From Sambucus nigra (taxonomy: Eukaryota > Streptophyta > Magnoliopsida > Dipsacales > Adoxaceae): a stretch of 64,000 bases of DNA. The notes under the pieces were generated by a model that had not been told where the DNA came from, did no database searches, and saw nothing but the letters and a program-made list of their open reading frames with translations. Numbering within the stretch: the first letter of the stretch is position 1; each line of letters begins with the position of its first letter. Below are positions 13,868 through 24,555 of this stretch, piece after piece. The position numbers were made by a program, and so were the translations under genes. The DNA is taken from the NCBI GenBank assembly GCA_949130495.1, contig OX422216.1, forward strand, positions 101,315,967 through 101,379,966, written 5' to 3'.

Positions 13868-15229
13868 TATTCTTAAGGGCCATAACAAGTGTAGCTATAA
13901 ACAGAGGCTAAGTTTAACAATCTAGATTTTTATTTAAACATTTTGTGTGTTGCATATCATGGGGTGAATGTCCATCATATGAAATCTACCAATAATACCC
14001 AGAACCGTCCTAAAAGGACTAATATCCATTAACTTAACATCCCTTATATTTTTAAAGGATTTCTTATTAGAATCATTTTAGTTCCATGGGGGGGTTCCAT
14101 CCTTACAAGTTATGTGGAAAATGTGCACTTGGTTATAGTATCACAATTCGAATTAAGAGAAAGACTTTTATAAATTATTTTTACCACTAAATAATAATTC
14201 TATTAACTTGAATTCCTAAACTATAGGTAAAGGAAGAATTACCATGTGAATACTTCAAATGTCACAATTTAGTGAGAAAGATGAAATTATAAATTTAATA
14301 TCACTAAATGAGGCCTACTCGTAATTCATTTTTTGGGATTTCATGTCAAAAGTGACATTGTTCTTACCATTTCATTTTATTTAACAACACGTTTGTTTTA
14401 AAGTGTAATTTAAATATTATGATTAAATTGGATTAGCTAACATGTAAACTTTTGAGTTTAAAACTACTCATTTTTTTATAGAAAAACTTTAAGTTGATCC
14501 AAGAATTAATACTACTTGTTTCTACCAAAAAAATTAAAATTTAAAAAACATCTTTAGGCAGAATTAACTCAATAATTTAAGCAAGATTAAAATTTAAAAA
14601 ACATCTTTAGGCAAAATTAACTACTTATATGCCTGAAAGAGTAGTTTAATCTTGCTTAAATTATTGAAGAAAATGGAGAATTTGGTGATGAGAATAAATA
14701 TCCTAATCAATTCTTCTCGGGTGTGATCCTCCCTCTTGATTAGTGTGATAAATACTCTTCTTTCCTCTTTGAATTCTTTTTCCCTCCTATTTAGAATTCT
14801 TCTTTCAATCTTCTTAGGCTTTGAATTGGTGTTTTAGGTGTAAGAAAAACAATTAGGTATTATGTGTGTGGAGGTTAGGGATAATTAGGGTTTGATAGAG
14901 GGTGAAATAATTTGATAAAATGATAAAAAAATGGAGATTTGGATTATATAAGTTAATGGGCCAGTAAACCCCGTGGAATGGCCCAACCAATTTATATCAA
15001 ATCAATTAAGCCCAAAATAACTTATTTTAATTATTCCAATTTATATAAGATCAACTAAAATACTTTAATTTAATTACACTTTAATTTGAATACTTTAAGT
15101 CCTCTTTATTTTAATTTAATTTTAAAACTTCCTCTATGAAATGATCTAGTACCCTAGGTTTTGTGCAAAAACACCACCAATTTTAATTTTCACAATTTTA
15201 TAAACTTTGCAGCAATTTAAAAACACAAG
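13868..15229. other. AT-rich gene-free stretch containing a hairpin
   Basis: No coding sequence is supported. The only distinct structure is the hairpin and direct repeat at 14535-14666, listed separately. Confidence 0.5.
14570..14666. repeat. Perfect 22-bp inverted repeat with 53-bp loop
   Basis: The arm at 14570-14591 is the exact reverse complement of 14645-14666; the core is taagcaagatta / taatcttgctta. A 25-bp direct repeat around aacatctttaggca (about 14536 and 14588) overlaps the left arm and loop. The layout could be a small foldback element or an imperfect local inversion. No flanking target duplication was identified. Confidence 0.8.
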
Positions 15230-16100
15230 TGTTGTATTAAAATAGTTTGCCAATTTTAGTCTTGAACTAATAATTCACCTAGGTTATTGTAAGCAAGAAT
15301 AAAATAAATAGCAAACCACCACACGACAATGTACAAGGAAAATCAATAATGGGAAAAACCTCAGATGTCGTAGTCACACAAGTCAATTATGATAGAGGCA
15401 ATTTATAAGAAAAAATAGACTTACTAATAGACTCGACTCCTTTAAGCATTAACGTGCTTCCTCGTTCATTGTAACTTTCTTCTCAGCCACTGTTGGATGC
15501 CTTCCAATATCCATAAAACGCAGGTGGTTTCCCAGGTCTCGGTATCCCATCGATCTTACTGTCTCGTGACCAATCTAGATACCACACAACATAAACATGA
15601 TATCAACCACATGAAATGTTGTTCAAAGAATAGATCAAACCACTTTGATGCTGAACAAATGAGATCTCAAATAGACATATGTATATATGATTCTTGGATT
15701 TCAAACTTCTGTGTAAACTAGGGTTTGGATTTTAAAAACTTGATCGTAAAAGATCACATAAACACGAAGAGCTTTTTGGAAGTGTTTGGGAACTGAAAAA
15801 GCATAAAAAAATCTCAAAGAAAACTGCTGCTCCACACTCCTATTTATAGGAGGTTATCCAAAAATGATACAAAGATGAAAAATATTAATGAAAATTTCAA
15901 CTTTGAAAAACACGCCATTTGTTCGAACGAAGTACCTAAACTCTTTCGAACTACATACATGTTTTCGTTCGAACCAAAATTCCAATAAGAAACCAATGAA
16001 GCCAGAAAAATGGTCCATTCGAAGCACGGTCTAATGAAGTACATAAACTAGTTCGAACGAAATCCTTGATATCGTTAAAAGAACTTTTGAAAATTTCTAA
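15230..16100 (-). mobile_element. LTR/leader-like promoter region on the minus strand, possibly Ty1/copia
   Basis: Read on the minus strand, this region holds a cluster of ttcgaacgaa-type motifs (15915-16075). About 65 bp downstream is a textbook TATA box (cctataaatagg, 15839-15850), then several hundred bases resembling an LTR R-U5 or leader. A short-repeat-rich stretch around 15,150-15,310 resembles the 3' part of plant Ty1/copia LTRs. I found neither the LTR ends nor any gag-pol, so the family assignment is a guess; that it is a retroelement promoter is more likely. Confidence 0.4.
15839..16075 (-). promoter_or_regulatory. TATA box with upstream ttcgaacgaa cluster
   Basis: The 12-bp palindrome cctatttatagg (15839-15850) reads as a TATA box on either strand. 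At 15915-16075 there are at least four ttcgaac-centred sites: ttcgaacgaa near 15920, ttcgaac near 15945, cgttcgaac near 15965 and ttcgaacgaa near 16052. On the minus strand the cluster precedes the TATA box by about 65 bp, the same arrangement as in the Ty3/gypsy LTRs of this window. Confidence 0.55.
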
Positions 16101-16917
16101 AACCTTTTTAAAATAATTTTAGATAAACATTACCCAAAGCTTAATATCGAAGGATCAAATATATATGTATTCACAACTCATAAAGATCCCTCAGATCATG
16201 AAGACGATACTTGGCACAAATTATGAAATGTACTCTACGTCGCTTTATCTTGTTCGTTACGGTCTTAAATAACACACCATATATAGACTTGAAGGACAAA
16301 CAACTTAAATCCAAAAATAAAATAAAAATTATTGGGTCGTCAAGCTTATTAAGACTCGATACTCAACCCCAAAAGGAAAAAGTACTTACGCTTAACCGAC
16401 ATAAACTTACGTAACTTTTCTCTTGTGTAAACCTTTATCGCATTGATATTAACATTCACACTTAAAACACACCTTTCAAATGAAACTTGAATATAATAAT
16501 ATATACCGCATACAAAAAACCATCCCCTTTTGTAACCATATATACCTAAGAGAGGATATCTCCCCTTAAGCTAAATATTTCTCCCTCACATGTAAAAAGT
16601 TAGATACCATTTCTCCCCTCTTTTGTTCAGTAATGAACGAAGAATAAGGCGCACAATAATAAACCAATTATACCCGATAATGTTAAAACATGTAAACATA
16701 AGGAAAGAATGAATATTATGCAATAGTGTGAACAAAGCATGCAACGACAAACTATTCGACAACACAAGCCCAAATAATTCAACTATGAAAAATGACACCA
16801 ACTATGATGCAAACACTAAATAATAGGATACCAAGATGATCATAACACATGCCAATTTGAATCAAAGATTAAGCATAAGGCAAGCATAGAGTAAATGAAA
16901 ATGTAAAGACTCAAATC

Positions 16918-16963
<46 letters not shown>

Positions 16964-17663
16964 CGCACATTTACACACTTATCAATGTGTCTAAACAAGG
17001 TGGTCTGGAGTGAAGGGTCGTGTACCAAGGGAAAAATGATCCAATCATTCAAAAATGTCCAAGAAGTTCTATTTGACTGCAATAATTTAACAACATTCGA
17101 ATTAGACTCAAATGCTAAATAATGAACTCAATCGGACAAACAAACACAATGAACACTAGCCTAGAAATTTTGATGATTCTCGAATCAATAGAGTCAAATC
17201 ACTTTAGATCTACTAGGACTCATTGTGAAAACCCATTGATATTTAACAAAACACCTTCAACAAACACCTTCAACAATAAACATATATTTTTATCTTATTT
17301 TCTTTTGAAGATATCTAATTTTAAAGCACCAATGAAAACATTTTGGCCTTGGAAATATAATTTTTTCTTTTTCCTCTCTTTCTATTATGCTCTTGCCAAT
17401 GGTGGCTTTTCATGCAAAAGATATTGCCCCTTCCATATCCCTTTCTCACCCACACTCATATTTTTCAATAAATATACAATACTCACGAGCAATGTTTTTA
17501 CATTCATAACTCCCTCATAGTAAAATATATAAGATTTTAGGAGAACACCTCATGTAGCTTGTGTGACATATAAAGTTAAAGTAAAAATAGCTCGTACATG
17601 TTTGTGCGGAGGCATATACAAAGTGAATCCATTATGAAAATCAATTTCAAAGTACTTCACGCA
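16101..17663. other. Gene-free stretch with a (TA)n run
   Basis: A pure AT dinucleotide run of about 42 bp occupies 16921-16962. The 132-codon open frame at 17122-17520 has no recognisable motif and a composition typical of random AT-rich DNA. I see nothing else to annotate. Confidence 0.5.
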
Positions 17664-18170
17664 TGTAACGCCCCTGCCCCTATTTATGAGTTACTCGTGG
17701 TCAACCCGATCTGACTCGGGCATTAGGTGTGAAGTGCAATGAAAAAACTTACATTATTAGTCTAGTTTTATTTAATTAACATTTCACTTGTTTATCATGC
17801 AAATTCCATTTTAAATCAAGTTATATAATGGACCCATGGAAAGCATCCCCATAATCCGAGCATACAGAGATACTAACGTAAAGTAAAAAAGAATACTTAC
17901 CTGTACAACGCTCTCAAAATATGGAACTATACCCAACCTTTCGAAACAAAGATGAGGGAATGACCCGAATGACAAGTGGAAAAGTACATTAAAGCAGTAT
18001 AGAATCAAATGACAGAAAAGAGACTCTAACATGGTATATCTACGTGCACGTGTAATAAACTTATACATACACACACATATATATGCTTGAATGCATGATA
18101 CCATTTTTATTCCAAAAGGTTACTTACCCCGATTAGTTCACCTTAATCTTGTAAAAAACGTTTTGTTTTA
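17664..18170 (-). mobile_element. Possible LTR end fragment (minus strand)
   Basis: The phrase tgtaacgcccctgcccc at 17664 resembles the reverse complement of the 3' end of Ty3/gypsy LTRs in this window (ggggtgttaca type). The rest is too diverged to align and no partner end or target duplication was found. Confidence 0.25.
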
Positions 18171-18221
18171 CTTGACTTGACGTTTATTTCTTGATTCAAC
18201 ACACCTAGTTAAATACTTTAA

Positions 18222-18570
18222 TGTAACACCCCGCGCAATCTGGCAAACGAGGTGGCCAGCCGCCATCGCCAAACTATGTCGAACGTCACTAAATAAGTAA
18301 TCATTCTTAGCATGTGACAGATATGAGACATATACGAATTTATTCCACAATGTAATAATTAAATTGATCCAATAATAATAACAATTCATACAAAATTAAA
18401 TCCATCCCCATACTAATCTCCAATAAATAAATCCAATCTACAATAAATATAAACTCGAATAAAATAATCCAATTGTAAACATCTGAATAAACCATAAACA
18501 ACTGTGGAACCGAATGGCCCACCCAATCCATAAATACAGTCTCATAATAATGTAAAGGAAAGGAAAGTAA
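18222..18570 (-). mobile_element. Truncated chromovirus LTR fragment (minus strand)
   Basis: The fragment starts tgtaacaccccgcgc. On the minus strand it therefore ends gcggggtgttaca, preceded by a ggctggccacc block as in the LTRs ending at 8555 and 13867. The similarity fades before about 18570, where integrase-derived sequence begins. Only the 3' end of the LTR is kept. Confidence 0.5.
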
Positions 18571-18628
18571 ATCCTAAATAGAGGGAAGTAGTAGAACCCA
18601 TTTAGGACTTAGCCTTAACAAGAGAGTT

Positions 18629-18838
18629 AAGGACCACAGTGTCCAAGAAGGGGACTTATCCCTTAAAGAAATTGTAGAACCCATTTGGGACCCCAGAGGG
18701 AAATTCAAGTCCAATTGGAGAGGCCCAAACATCGTGAAGAAAGTCCTATCATCCTCTATACTCTTTGATCTTGATGTAGAAGAGATGGACCGTCCAGTCA
18801 ACATGGACCGTCTCAAGAAGTTCTACCCCTACTCCAAA
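18629..18838 (+). pseudogene. Integrase C-terminal remnant of a Ty3/gypsy element, probably Tat lineage
   Basis: About 70 codons read without a stop on the + strand. The segment carries the typical C-terminal integrase pattern: a short basic start, then DPRGKF, NWRGPNIVKK, a VEEMDRPVN step, and LKKFYP at the end. This tail normally follows the DDE catalytic core, which is missing here, so only the 3' end of pol survives. The GPxxVKK...PVNxDxLKKFYP pattern is characteristic of Tat/Ogre-type elements as I know them, but the lineage call is tentative. Two antisense accessory ORFs lie downstream, a layout described for Tat elements. A small direct repeat (gtagaaccc...) sits just upstream. Confidence 0.7.
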
Positions 18839-19248
18839 ATCTTGGTGCATGCGATTCTTCTCATCTCCCTTCTATTCTACAAAAAATCTTTTCATTTCCT
18901 CCTACCCAAAACTATGTGGGGCCTAATCCTCTAAAAAAACCTTTTTTCTTTCAACCAAACTCTTAAAAAAAACAGAGGTAAGTAGGAAGCTCATACGCAT
19001 CACATGATCACGCCCCCCTTCTTTTTTCACAAAAATTCTATTCTTTTCTTATCTTCGAGAACGAAAGTTCATTTTAACATATACCTGAACAAAAGGATTA
19101 TGTATGCCTTAACGATTAGTAAAGATAATTCAAATTCAAAACTCAACAAGAGGCACAACTAGATGATCAAAAACTTTTTTATTCCATTATTTGAAAATTT
19201 TGATACAATTACATCGGCGTGGGGAGTCAAAAGACTTCCCTTACCAAC
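18839..19248. other. Spacer between pol remnant and antisense ORF
   Basis: No gene is seen. The spacer is T- and A-run-rich and would be the region between pol and the antisense accessory genes of the decayed element. Confidence 0.4.
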
Positions 19249-20667
19249 CTACTCCTTCTTTACCAAAAATAATCCACACCTAAAAAAAACCCTTCCAAAA
19301 TTACTCCCACAGAGCACAACATAAATAATCAGATAAACTATCAAACACCATATCAAAAGCATTACAAATAAACTTCCCAGGGAACCCAACCCGCATCTAC
19401 CATATGAGCTAACCCCATAATCATTATCCATATCTTGGGGGTCCCAAACTTCCCCTGCCTGAATGGAATGTCGTTGATGCTCCATAGCACGATAAGCTCG
19501 GACCAACCGGGGTAAAACCACGACACCTCCCTCTATGGTGTCAAAAGTGACGAACCACCGTTGATCGGACTCCACCGCCAGCATCTTGGAAACTAACCTC
19601 CTCCATAACCACTTTATATAGTCCTCTGAGACATACCAGACCCGCCCATTAGACTATGAAGGACGAGACGATGGTCGGCAGTTCTCCCATAAAGAGCCAA
19701 GCCGCATGTGTATTCGCTCTGTCAGGTCCTCTACCAAGAAGAAATCCAATGTCCGCGGTGGCACAATCTGTTCCCATTCAAATTGGCGCAAGAGCCTCCA
19801 GGAAAAGTAAAAAGAGGTCTTCCTAAGGCCAACCAACCGAACATACTGGTACTCCCCTAGTTCCAGAATGGGCAGCAGTTCCCCCCACTAAGGCACTGAC
19901 CAGCATAAGCCTCGATCCCCATGCTCCACAAACCAGTTCTCCCAACTTTTAATATCCAGGCCTATGCTGATGAAGTGGCACAAAAAGAAGTTTGGTACGA
20001 CCGGCAAGGGATACCTAGGTGGGACTGCGATACATAATATCTTTAATAACCACATGAACAGCATTACAGGGCTACCCCTCAAAAAATCAGAATGGCATTC
20101 TCGCCAGGCATCCAGACCATTTAGAGTCTCTGCCAATATTACTGCCACAGGATTGCGAGGGTATGACATCCATGACACAATGACTACGAGTTGAAAGTCC
20201 AACAGCATCTCCCCAGTCACCAATAGCAGTTTCAAAAGATGGCTCTAGCATAGCCAGCATTGGAAACACCTTGTATATGCATAGAATGCAGCACAACAGG
20301 AAGAGAGATCATTCCCCCCACTACCAGTGATCTAGCCACTGACAAAAAAATGTGGAAAAGTCCCGCTAATAGCTCTCTAGGGGACTAGGAAAATTCAGGC
20401 ATAGCCATCATAACATTAGGATTTATCCCCAGCATGGACAAAAATTCCTCATAGGTCGAACATACCTCATCCAACCCAAAGAGGAACACATGGTCTTCAG
20501 GGTACCATAATTCCATGGCTGCCATTAGCATGTTCCACTCTATGGACCGCTTACTCCATAAAAGAGACTCGACGCATATGGAAAGCATGATAGTCGACAT
20601 TGTACAAACACATTGCCTCTAAAGTCTCGAGGTAGTTAGAAAATTCAATGCTACTAGGGAGAGCCAT
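19249..20667 (-). pseudogene. Antisense accessory ORF of the Tat-like element, broken (resembles DUF7745-type proteins)
   Basis: The minus strand encodes the fragments of one protein split by several stops and frameshifts. The first ATG of the likely frame is at 20667 (start MALPSSIEF). A later piece contains the pattern DHVFLFGLDEVCSTYEEFLS, which resembles a plant-specific family found in retroelement accessory ORFs, where a phrase of this kind precedes a loop and 'LG'. Further on come VILAETLNGLD (near 20150), a hydrophobic LFMWLLK segment (near 20060), and a tail ending near 19249. The order of these pieces matches the family as I remember it. No catalytic function is known. It runs opposite to the integrase remnant and has its own TATA box just upstream, so it was probably expressed separately. 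The family name is from memory and uncertain; an open reading frame in antisense orientation is what the sequence shows. Confidence 0.5.
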
Positions 20668-20745
20668 ATCGCAAATGAAGAGATAGCGAGCAAAGACTAC
20701 AATGAAGAAGGAATGCGAAGGTGTGAGGAAATACTCCACTCATGC

Positions 20746-20925
20746 CCCCTATTTATACTTAGGAAGGCTCAAACAAAGACAAAGAATCCTGCAAAAATCG
20801 GAGGGAAACCTACCCCACCAAATACTAACCCATTGAAGAAAGTGCAATCAAGGCCTTATATTGATTGTACTGGACTGACATGCCAATAGTCAGGACAAGG
20901 GGTATGCCGATCGACAACCCCCTAC
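20746..20925 (-). promoter_or_regulatory. TATA box and palindromic motif ahead of the antisense ORF
   Basis: On the minus strand the sequence agtataaatagggg (plus positions 20746-20761) is a canonical plant TATA box about 85 bp upstream of the ATG at 20667. About 120-170 bp further upstream lie atgccgatcgacaacccc (from 20903) and the inverted pair ctgac...gtcag (about 20875-20893). The gatcg-centred motif recurs at 23429 and 23504. Confidence 0.55.
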
Positions 20926-21272
20926 TTTGGGAAATTTTCCTTTTTTCCTTTTTTATCAAAATCGAAAAAACTCAAGAAAAATAATTTTTTTTCTTATGCT
21001 TTATTTCACCCTGTTTTAAATAAACTCACTCAAAATCATTTCTTTTTTACGGTCTCAGCAGCAAAGTAAAAAGAGCATACGCATTAAGTCATTGAGGCAA
21101 TAAAATTAACAAAAACTTCATTGCATAGATATATATTGCTGTGTTACATCAGTTTTGTAGGAAATAAGAAATAACAACGAGACTCAACTTGCAACCACTT
21201 CTTTTCTCTCTCTCACTCCTTCCACCTACATTTGTTCTCTCTCTATATTTTTCTCTACTCTCTCTAGGAACC
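20926..21272. other. Intergenic stretch between two antisense pseudogenes
   Basis: T-rich and A-rich runs; no gene seen. The short minus-strand frame at 21149-21433 overlaps the end of the next pseudogene in another frame and is not supported. Confidence 0.4.
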
Positions 21273-22985
21273 TCATTCCCTGCGACGGGATCTCTTTCCC
21301 CGGCGATGAGATGACGTACCTCCACTCTTCGAGCCAGATCCTTCCTCAGAACAAGCAGATGGTACCAAATAAGAAGGTACCGAAATCGCATCCCGAATAT
21401 GGGTAGTCGTCGAAGATATCCAATCCCAAACATCCCTCAGCCAACTGGTCGACACCCAGATGTATTGTGAGAAAAATAAAAAGGAACGAATTAATCAATC
21501 AAAAACCAAGAAAGAAATCAGAGAATCAAAAGGAAAAAAGATGAAAAGTATACCGTAGGATGAAGGACCTCCTCTGTCAAGCGCAGCTCCTTCGAATCCA
21601 TCGCATTAGGGTGATGTTGAATGCGCACCAACCCCCCATCATCCCTCTAAATATTATAAGTAAGAGAGTGCAACCATACAAAAGAAACTTCCGAGGATGT
21701 CGCTGTAGCAGATGTCGACGGACCACCTGAACTATGGGAAGATCCCACCAGTTGACTCAAACATGCCTGGGGGAGAGGTATCCCATCATATATGCTGGAC
21801 GGCATCAGTCAGCTCGACACAAAGTCCAGATAATCATACGAAACCACTGTGTCAGTATAGGATGATTAAGGTTCTCCCATCATTATCGCTATCCGCGCAT
21901 CGTATACCATCTCTCGCACCCTCCTCATGTACATTGGGGGCTACATCGATGGCACCACCACTTTATCCTCCACAATTTATCGAACAACCCTCTCCCATAG
22001 ATACCATGAGTAGCCAAACTCATGCACTAACAAACACCGCATATGTGCATTTTCCCTAGTCGCCCCCGTATCCTGGATAGACGTCCCCGAAGGGTAGAAG
22101 GTCACCTACGAAATTCCCCAGCAGATAAGGATTACTATAAAATATTATCATCATCAAGAAAAGGTCAAAAAAATAAGAAAGACTTACCCGCTCGCTCATC
22201 AGGCCATTCAAGACCTGCCGCACAGCCTCTAGAGAAATAGGCTTCTTCGATCGTCAGTTGGACTTCCGCCACCGATACATCCGGAAGAAGTTCCCAACAG
22301 ACTCATCCTCCAAAGAAATTAGTTGGGTGTTGAACCCAATCACCTCATAAAACCACGTCTGCAAAGGATAAAGGTCGGTAATAAAAAATCAGGAAGTAAG
22401 GAAAGTACGAATGCATAAAAGAAAGTGAGAAAATTAAAGGATGCCCTAAAAAGATACGTGGATCTAGTAAAAGTCTGTCGACGGCACCGGCAAAATGCAT
22501 ACAGAGAAGAATAAAGGGTTGCCAAGGTCAGGCTCCCCCAGTCATAGAGAGGGATGCTCGAAAACATCCTCAAGTATGGAAAAAACCACAAATGAACGAC
22601 GTCGCCGCTCTACGCTAGCAAAAAACCTCCCAACACACTCCAATGAAGACAACAAATCCCTCAATGAAGACAAACGAATAGAGTCCCCAGAAACTATCCT
22701 CTCCACATCGCCCAATGTCGTCGTCGCCTCCGCTGGTGTCACTCTCAAGGACCTATCAACCTCCACCTACATCCCATCACACTCCAGCCTTAGTAGTTGC
22801 TGCACATCTATAGGAGTCACCGTCATCTCCGCAAAACCAAAATAAATAGTGTGGGTAATGTCCCACCATCTATCCCCCAAGGCACACAGAACAGCTGTAG
22901 AGCGAGGCATCTCATCCAGCATAGATGTCATCCTCCAAAACCCAGCAGAGGACACCACCCACTGCACCACAGGAGACAAATGCTC
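21273..22985 (-). pseudogene. Plant mobile domain (PMD, aminotransferase-like) gene, broken
   Basis: The minus-strand frame opening near 22985 carries the diagnostic start of the plant mobile domain: LSPVVQWVVSSAGF, then a W-rich step and THTIYFGFAEMTVTP, then VQQLLRLECDG. A stop at about 22767-22769 interrupts it, and the same frame resumes at once. Near 22540-22500 a phrase of the form LYDWGSLTLATLYSSLY matches the conserved YxWGSxxLAxLYxxL core. Later pieces (QTWFYEVIGFN and beyond, near 22340-22200) end at a gtaagt splice-donor-like site. Further exon-like pieces near 21600-21550 and 21455-21273 end in a basic tail (RRGKRSRRRE). PMD proteins occur both in plant genes and in transposons and retroelements; here the context is the decayed Tat-like element. 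At least two stops argue that it is dead. Confidence 0.65.
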
Positions 22986-23428
22986 CTAAACATCCCTAAG
23001 ACTCGTCATCCCTCGAGTGTGCACAGTCAACGTAAAAACATCAGTCTATTAAAGCACAAAAGAACCGCTTTGTTAAAATTCAAGAAATCAAGGAAAAATC
23101 AACAAAAAGAAGAAAAGAAAACCAAAAGACATGAGCACTTACATAACCATCAGGGTTCACCACCCTCTAAGAATGGTGACGCGTCGCCTCACGGAGAAGG
23201 GTACTCTCATCCCCCACAGGCTCAAAAGAATCAAAGGAGTTCTCACTGCCCAAACCAAGGGGAACCCTAGCCCTCCATTCCAGATTCGCCCAATCATTAA
23301 CATTAAGTCACGCCTTGTGTGTCGCATTACTTACAAAGTTGGACATCTTTTGATTTCAGAACGTCGAAATGGTTTGCAGAAGATAAATGCAAAAGAAAAC
23401 ACGGAAGAAGGCTGTGAAAAATGAGGGC
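22986..23428. other. Upstream region of the PMD pseudogene
   Basis: Short overlapping frames on both strands have no recognisable content. It would be the promoter or leader of the minus-strand PMD gene. I see no convincing TATA box. Confidence 0.35.
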
Positions 23429-23521
23429 ATGCCGATCGGCAGTCCCCTGCCACCCAACGATCCTGAAAGACCATGCCACTGTCGTTTGGCACCCCTCAAA
23501 CCATGTCGATCAGCACCCCCT
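23429..23521. promoter_or_regulatory. gccgatcggc palindrome group
   Basis: The perfect 12-bp palindrome tgccgatcggca is at 23430-23441. A variant, atgtcgatcagcacccc, is at about 23504, and a third relative is at 20903. All are followed by a short C-rich run. This is the third distinct gatcg-type motif set seen in retroelement DNA of this window. Confidence 0.5.
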
Positions 23522-23639
23522 CTCAAACTTCGTACAAAAACTCCAGAAAAATGCCAGAAAATCAAGAAGAATTCCCAAAAAAACTTGAAATTCCCAAATG
23601 AGTTTTAGAACCTTTTTCTCCTAGAAAAACATTTTTCCA

Positions 23640-23940
23640 CGCCATTTCCCCAATGAAACCCTCACCTCCCCAGTGAAACACCCAAAACCAATTGATATCT
23701 CCAATCGACATTTCCCCATCTAAGAAAAACCACCTCCCCAGTGGAACCTAAATCATATACGAAACTGCACAACAAATATCCCCAATGGAGCCTCCCAAGT
23801 TCATCCCTACTTAGGCCCCCAGAATTGTCCTTGACCCACAGTATTGGTCATCCTCTTTTAGGTCAGAATTGACCTCGACCCCTAGTCGTCATCTCTTTTT
23901 AGATCAGAATTGACCTCGATCATTTCATTTCCACACGGGT
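23640..23940. repeat. Short degenerate tandem repeats
   Basis: The phrase cacctccccagtg and relatives recur three to four times between about 23640 and 23750. A unit of about 60 bp built on aggtcagaattgacctcgaccc recurs two to three times between about 23800 and 23920. Such short arrays are common in the 3' untranslated region of Tat-type elements; the assignment is inference. Confidence 0.55.
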
Positions 23941-24545
23941 ATAGCTAGTAAGTGAAGTACAATATGTAATGGGGAGAGGATATTACCTAATGGTAGAGTT
24001 GTGTGAAAGAACCTATACCTATTTATAGTGGACAAGGTGCTTGTTGAGGTTTTGAGTGGATAAACCCTATTATCCTTCCTCTAGATGTTTAGAGGTGAGC
24101 GAATTATCAGAGTTTTGGATCAGTGATGACTATAATGGGATAACCACCAACCGTCTTAAGTGGTTGTTCCTTTTGTAAAAGTTACACCGCCGGGAATAGA
24201 AATTCGAAGAACGGTCAAGATTAGTCAGATGTTCTATGGTTTCTCCCAAGATGGGAGTTTTGTGTTTAGATAAACGCGGGAGTTGATACGAAGTAGGTGT
24301 GAACTCATATAATATTGAGATAATGCAGCCAATGATGTATATGCTATTCTTATTCGAATGTGGGGTGCATTTATTGAGGTGGGACCCTAAAACTTATAAA
24401 GTGTCGAGAATGTTCAACAGGCTTTTTGTGAAGGGGGTTCAGTGATTGAGCCTTACTTTGAATTTTGTTTTGAGTACTGGAGGATACCTAATTTTTTCCA
24501 GGTATGCCTTACTTTTCTGAATTTTGGGAAGAAAATCCGTTATTA
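23941..24545 (+). other. Decayed 3' internal region of a chromovirus
   Basis: No gene is seen. The last 60 bases before 24546 align with the sequence next to the polypurine tract of element D (element sense), including the words ggtatgcc / ggtactt and gaagaaaatccg / gacgaaattctg. This shows that the LTR starting at 24556 is a 3' LTR whose gag-pol has been lost. A TATA-like ctatttatag at about 24018 is unassigned. Confidence 0.45.
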
Positions 24546-24555
24546 TGGGGAAGTA
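24546..24555 (+). other. Polypurine tract next to the 3' LTR
   Basis: The sequence tggggaagta directly precedes the LTR start tgtaatacccc. Element D has aggggggaagta at the same place, so this is the second-strand primer site of the family. Confidence 0.7.

Noticed and set aside
17122..17520. 132-codon open frame
   Set aside because: Composition is typical of AT-rich random DNA; no motif, no neighbouring gene, no promoter context.
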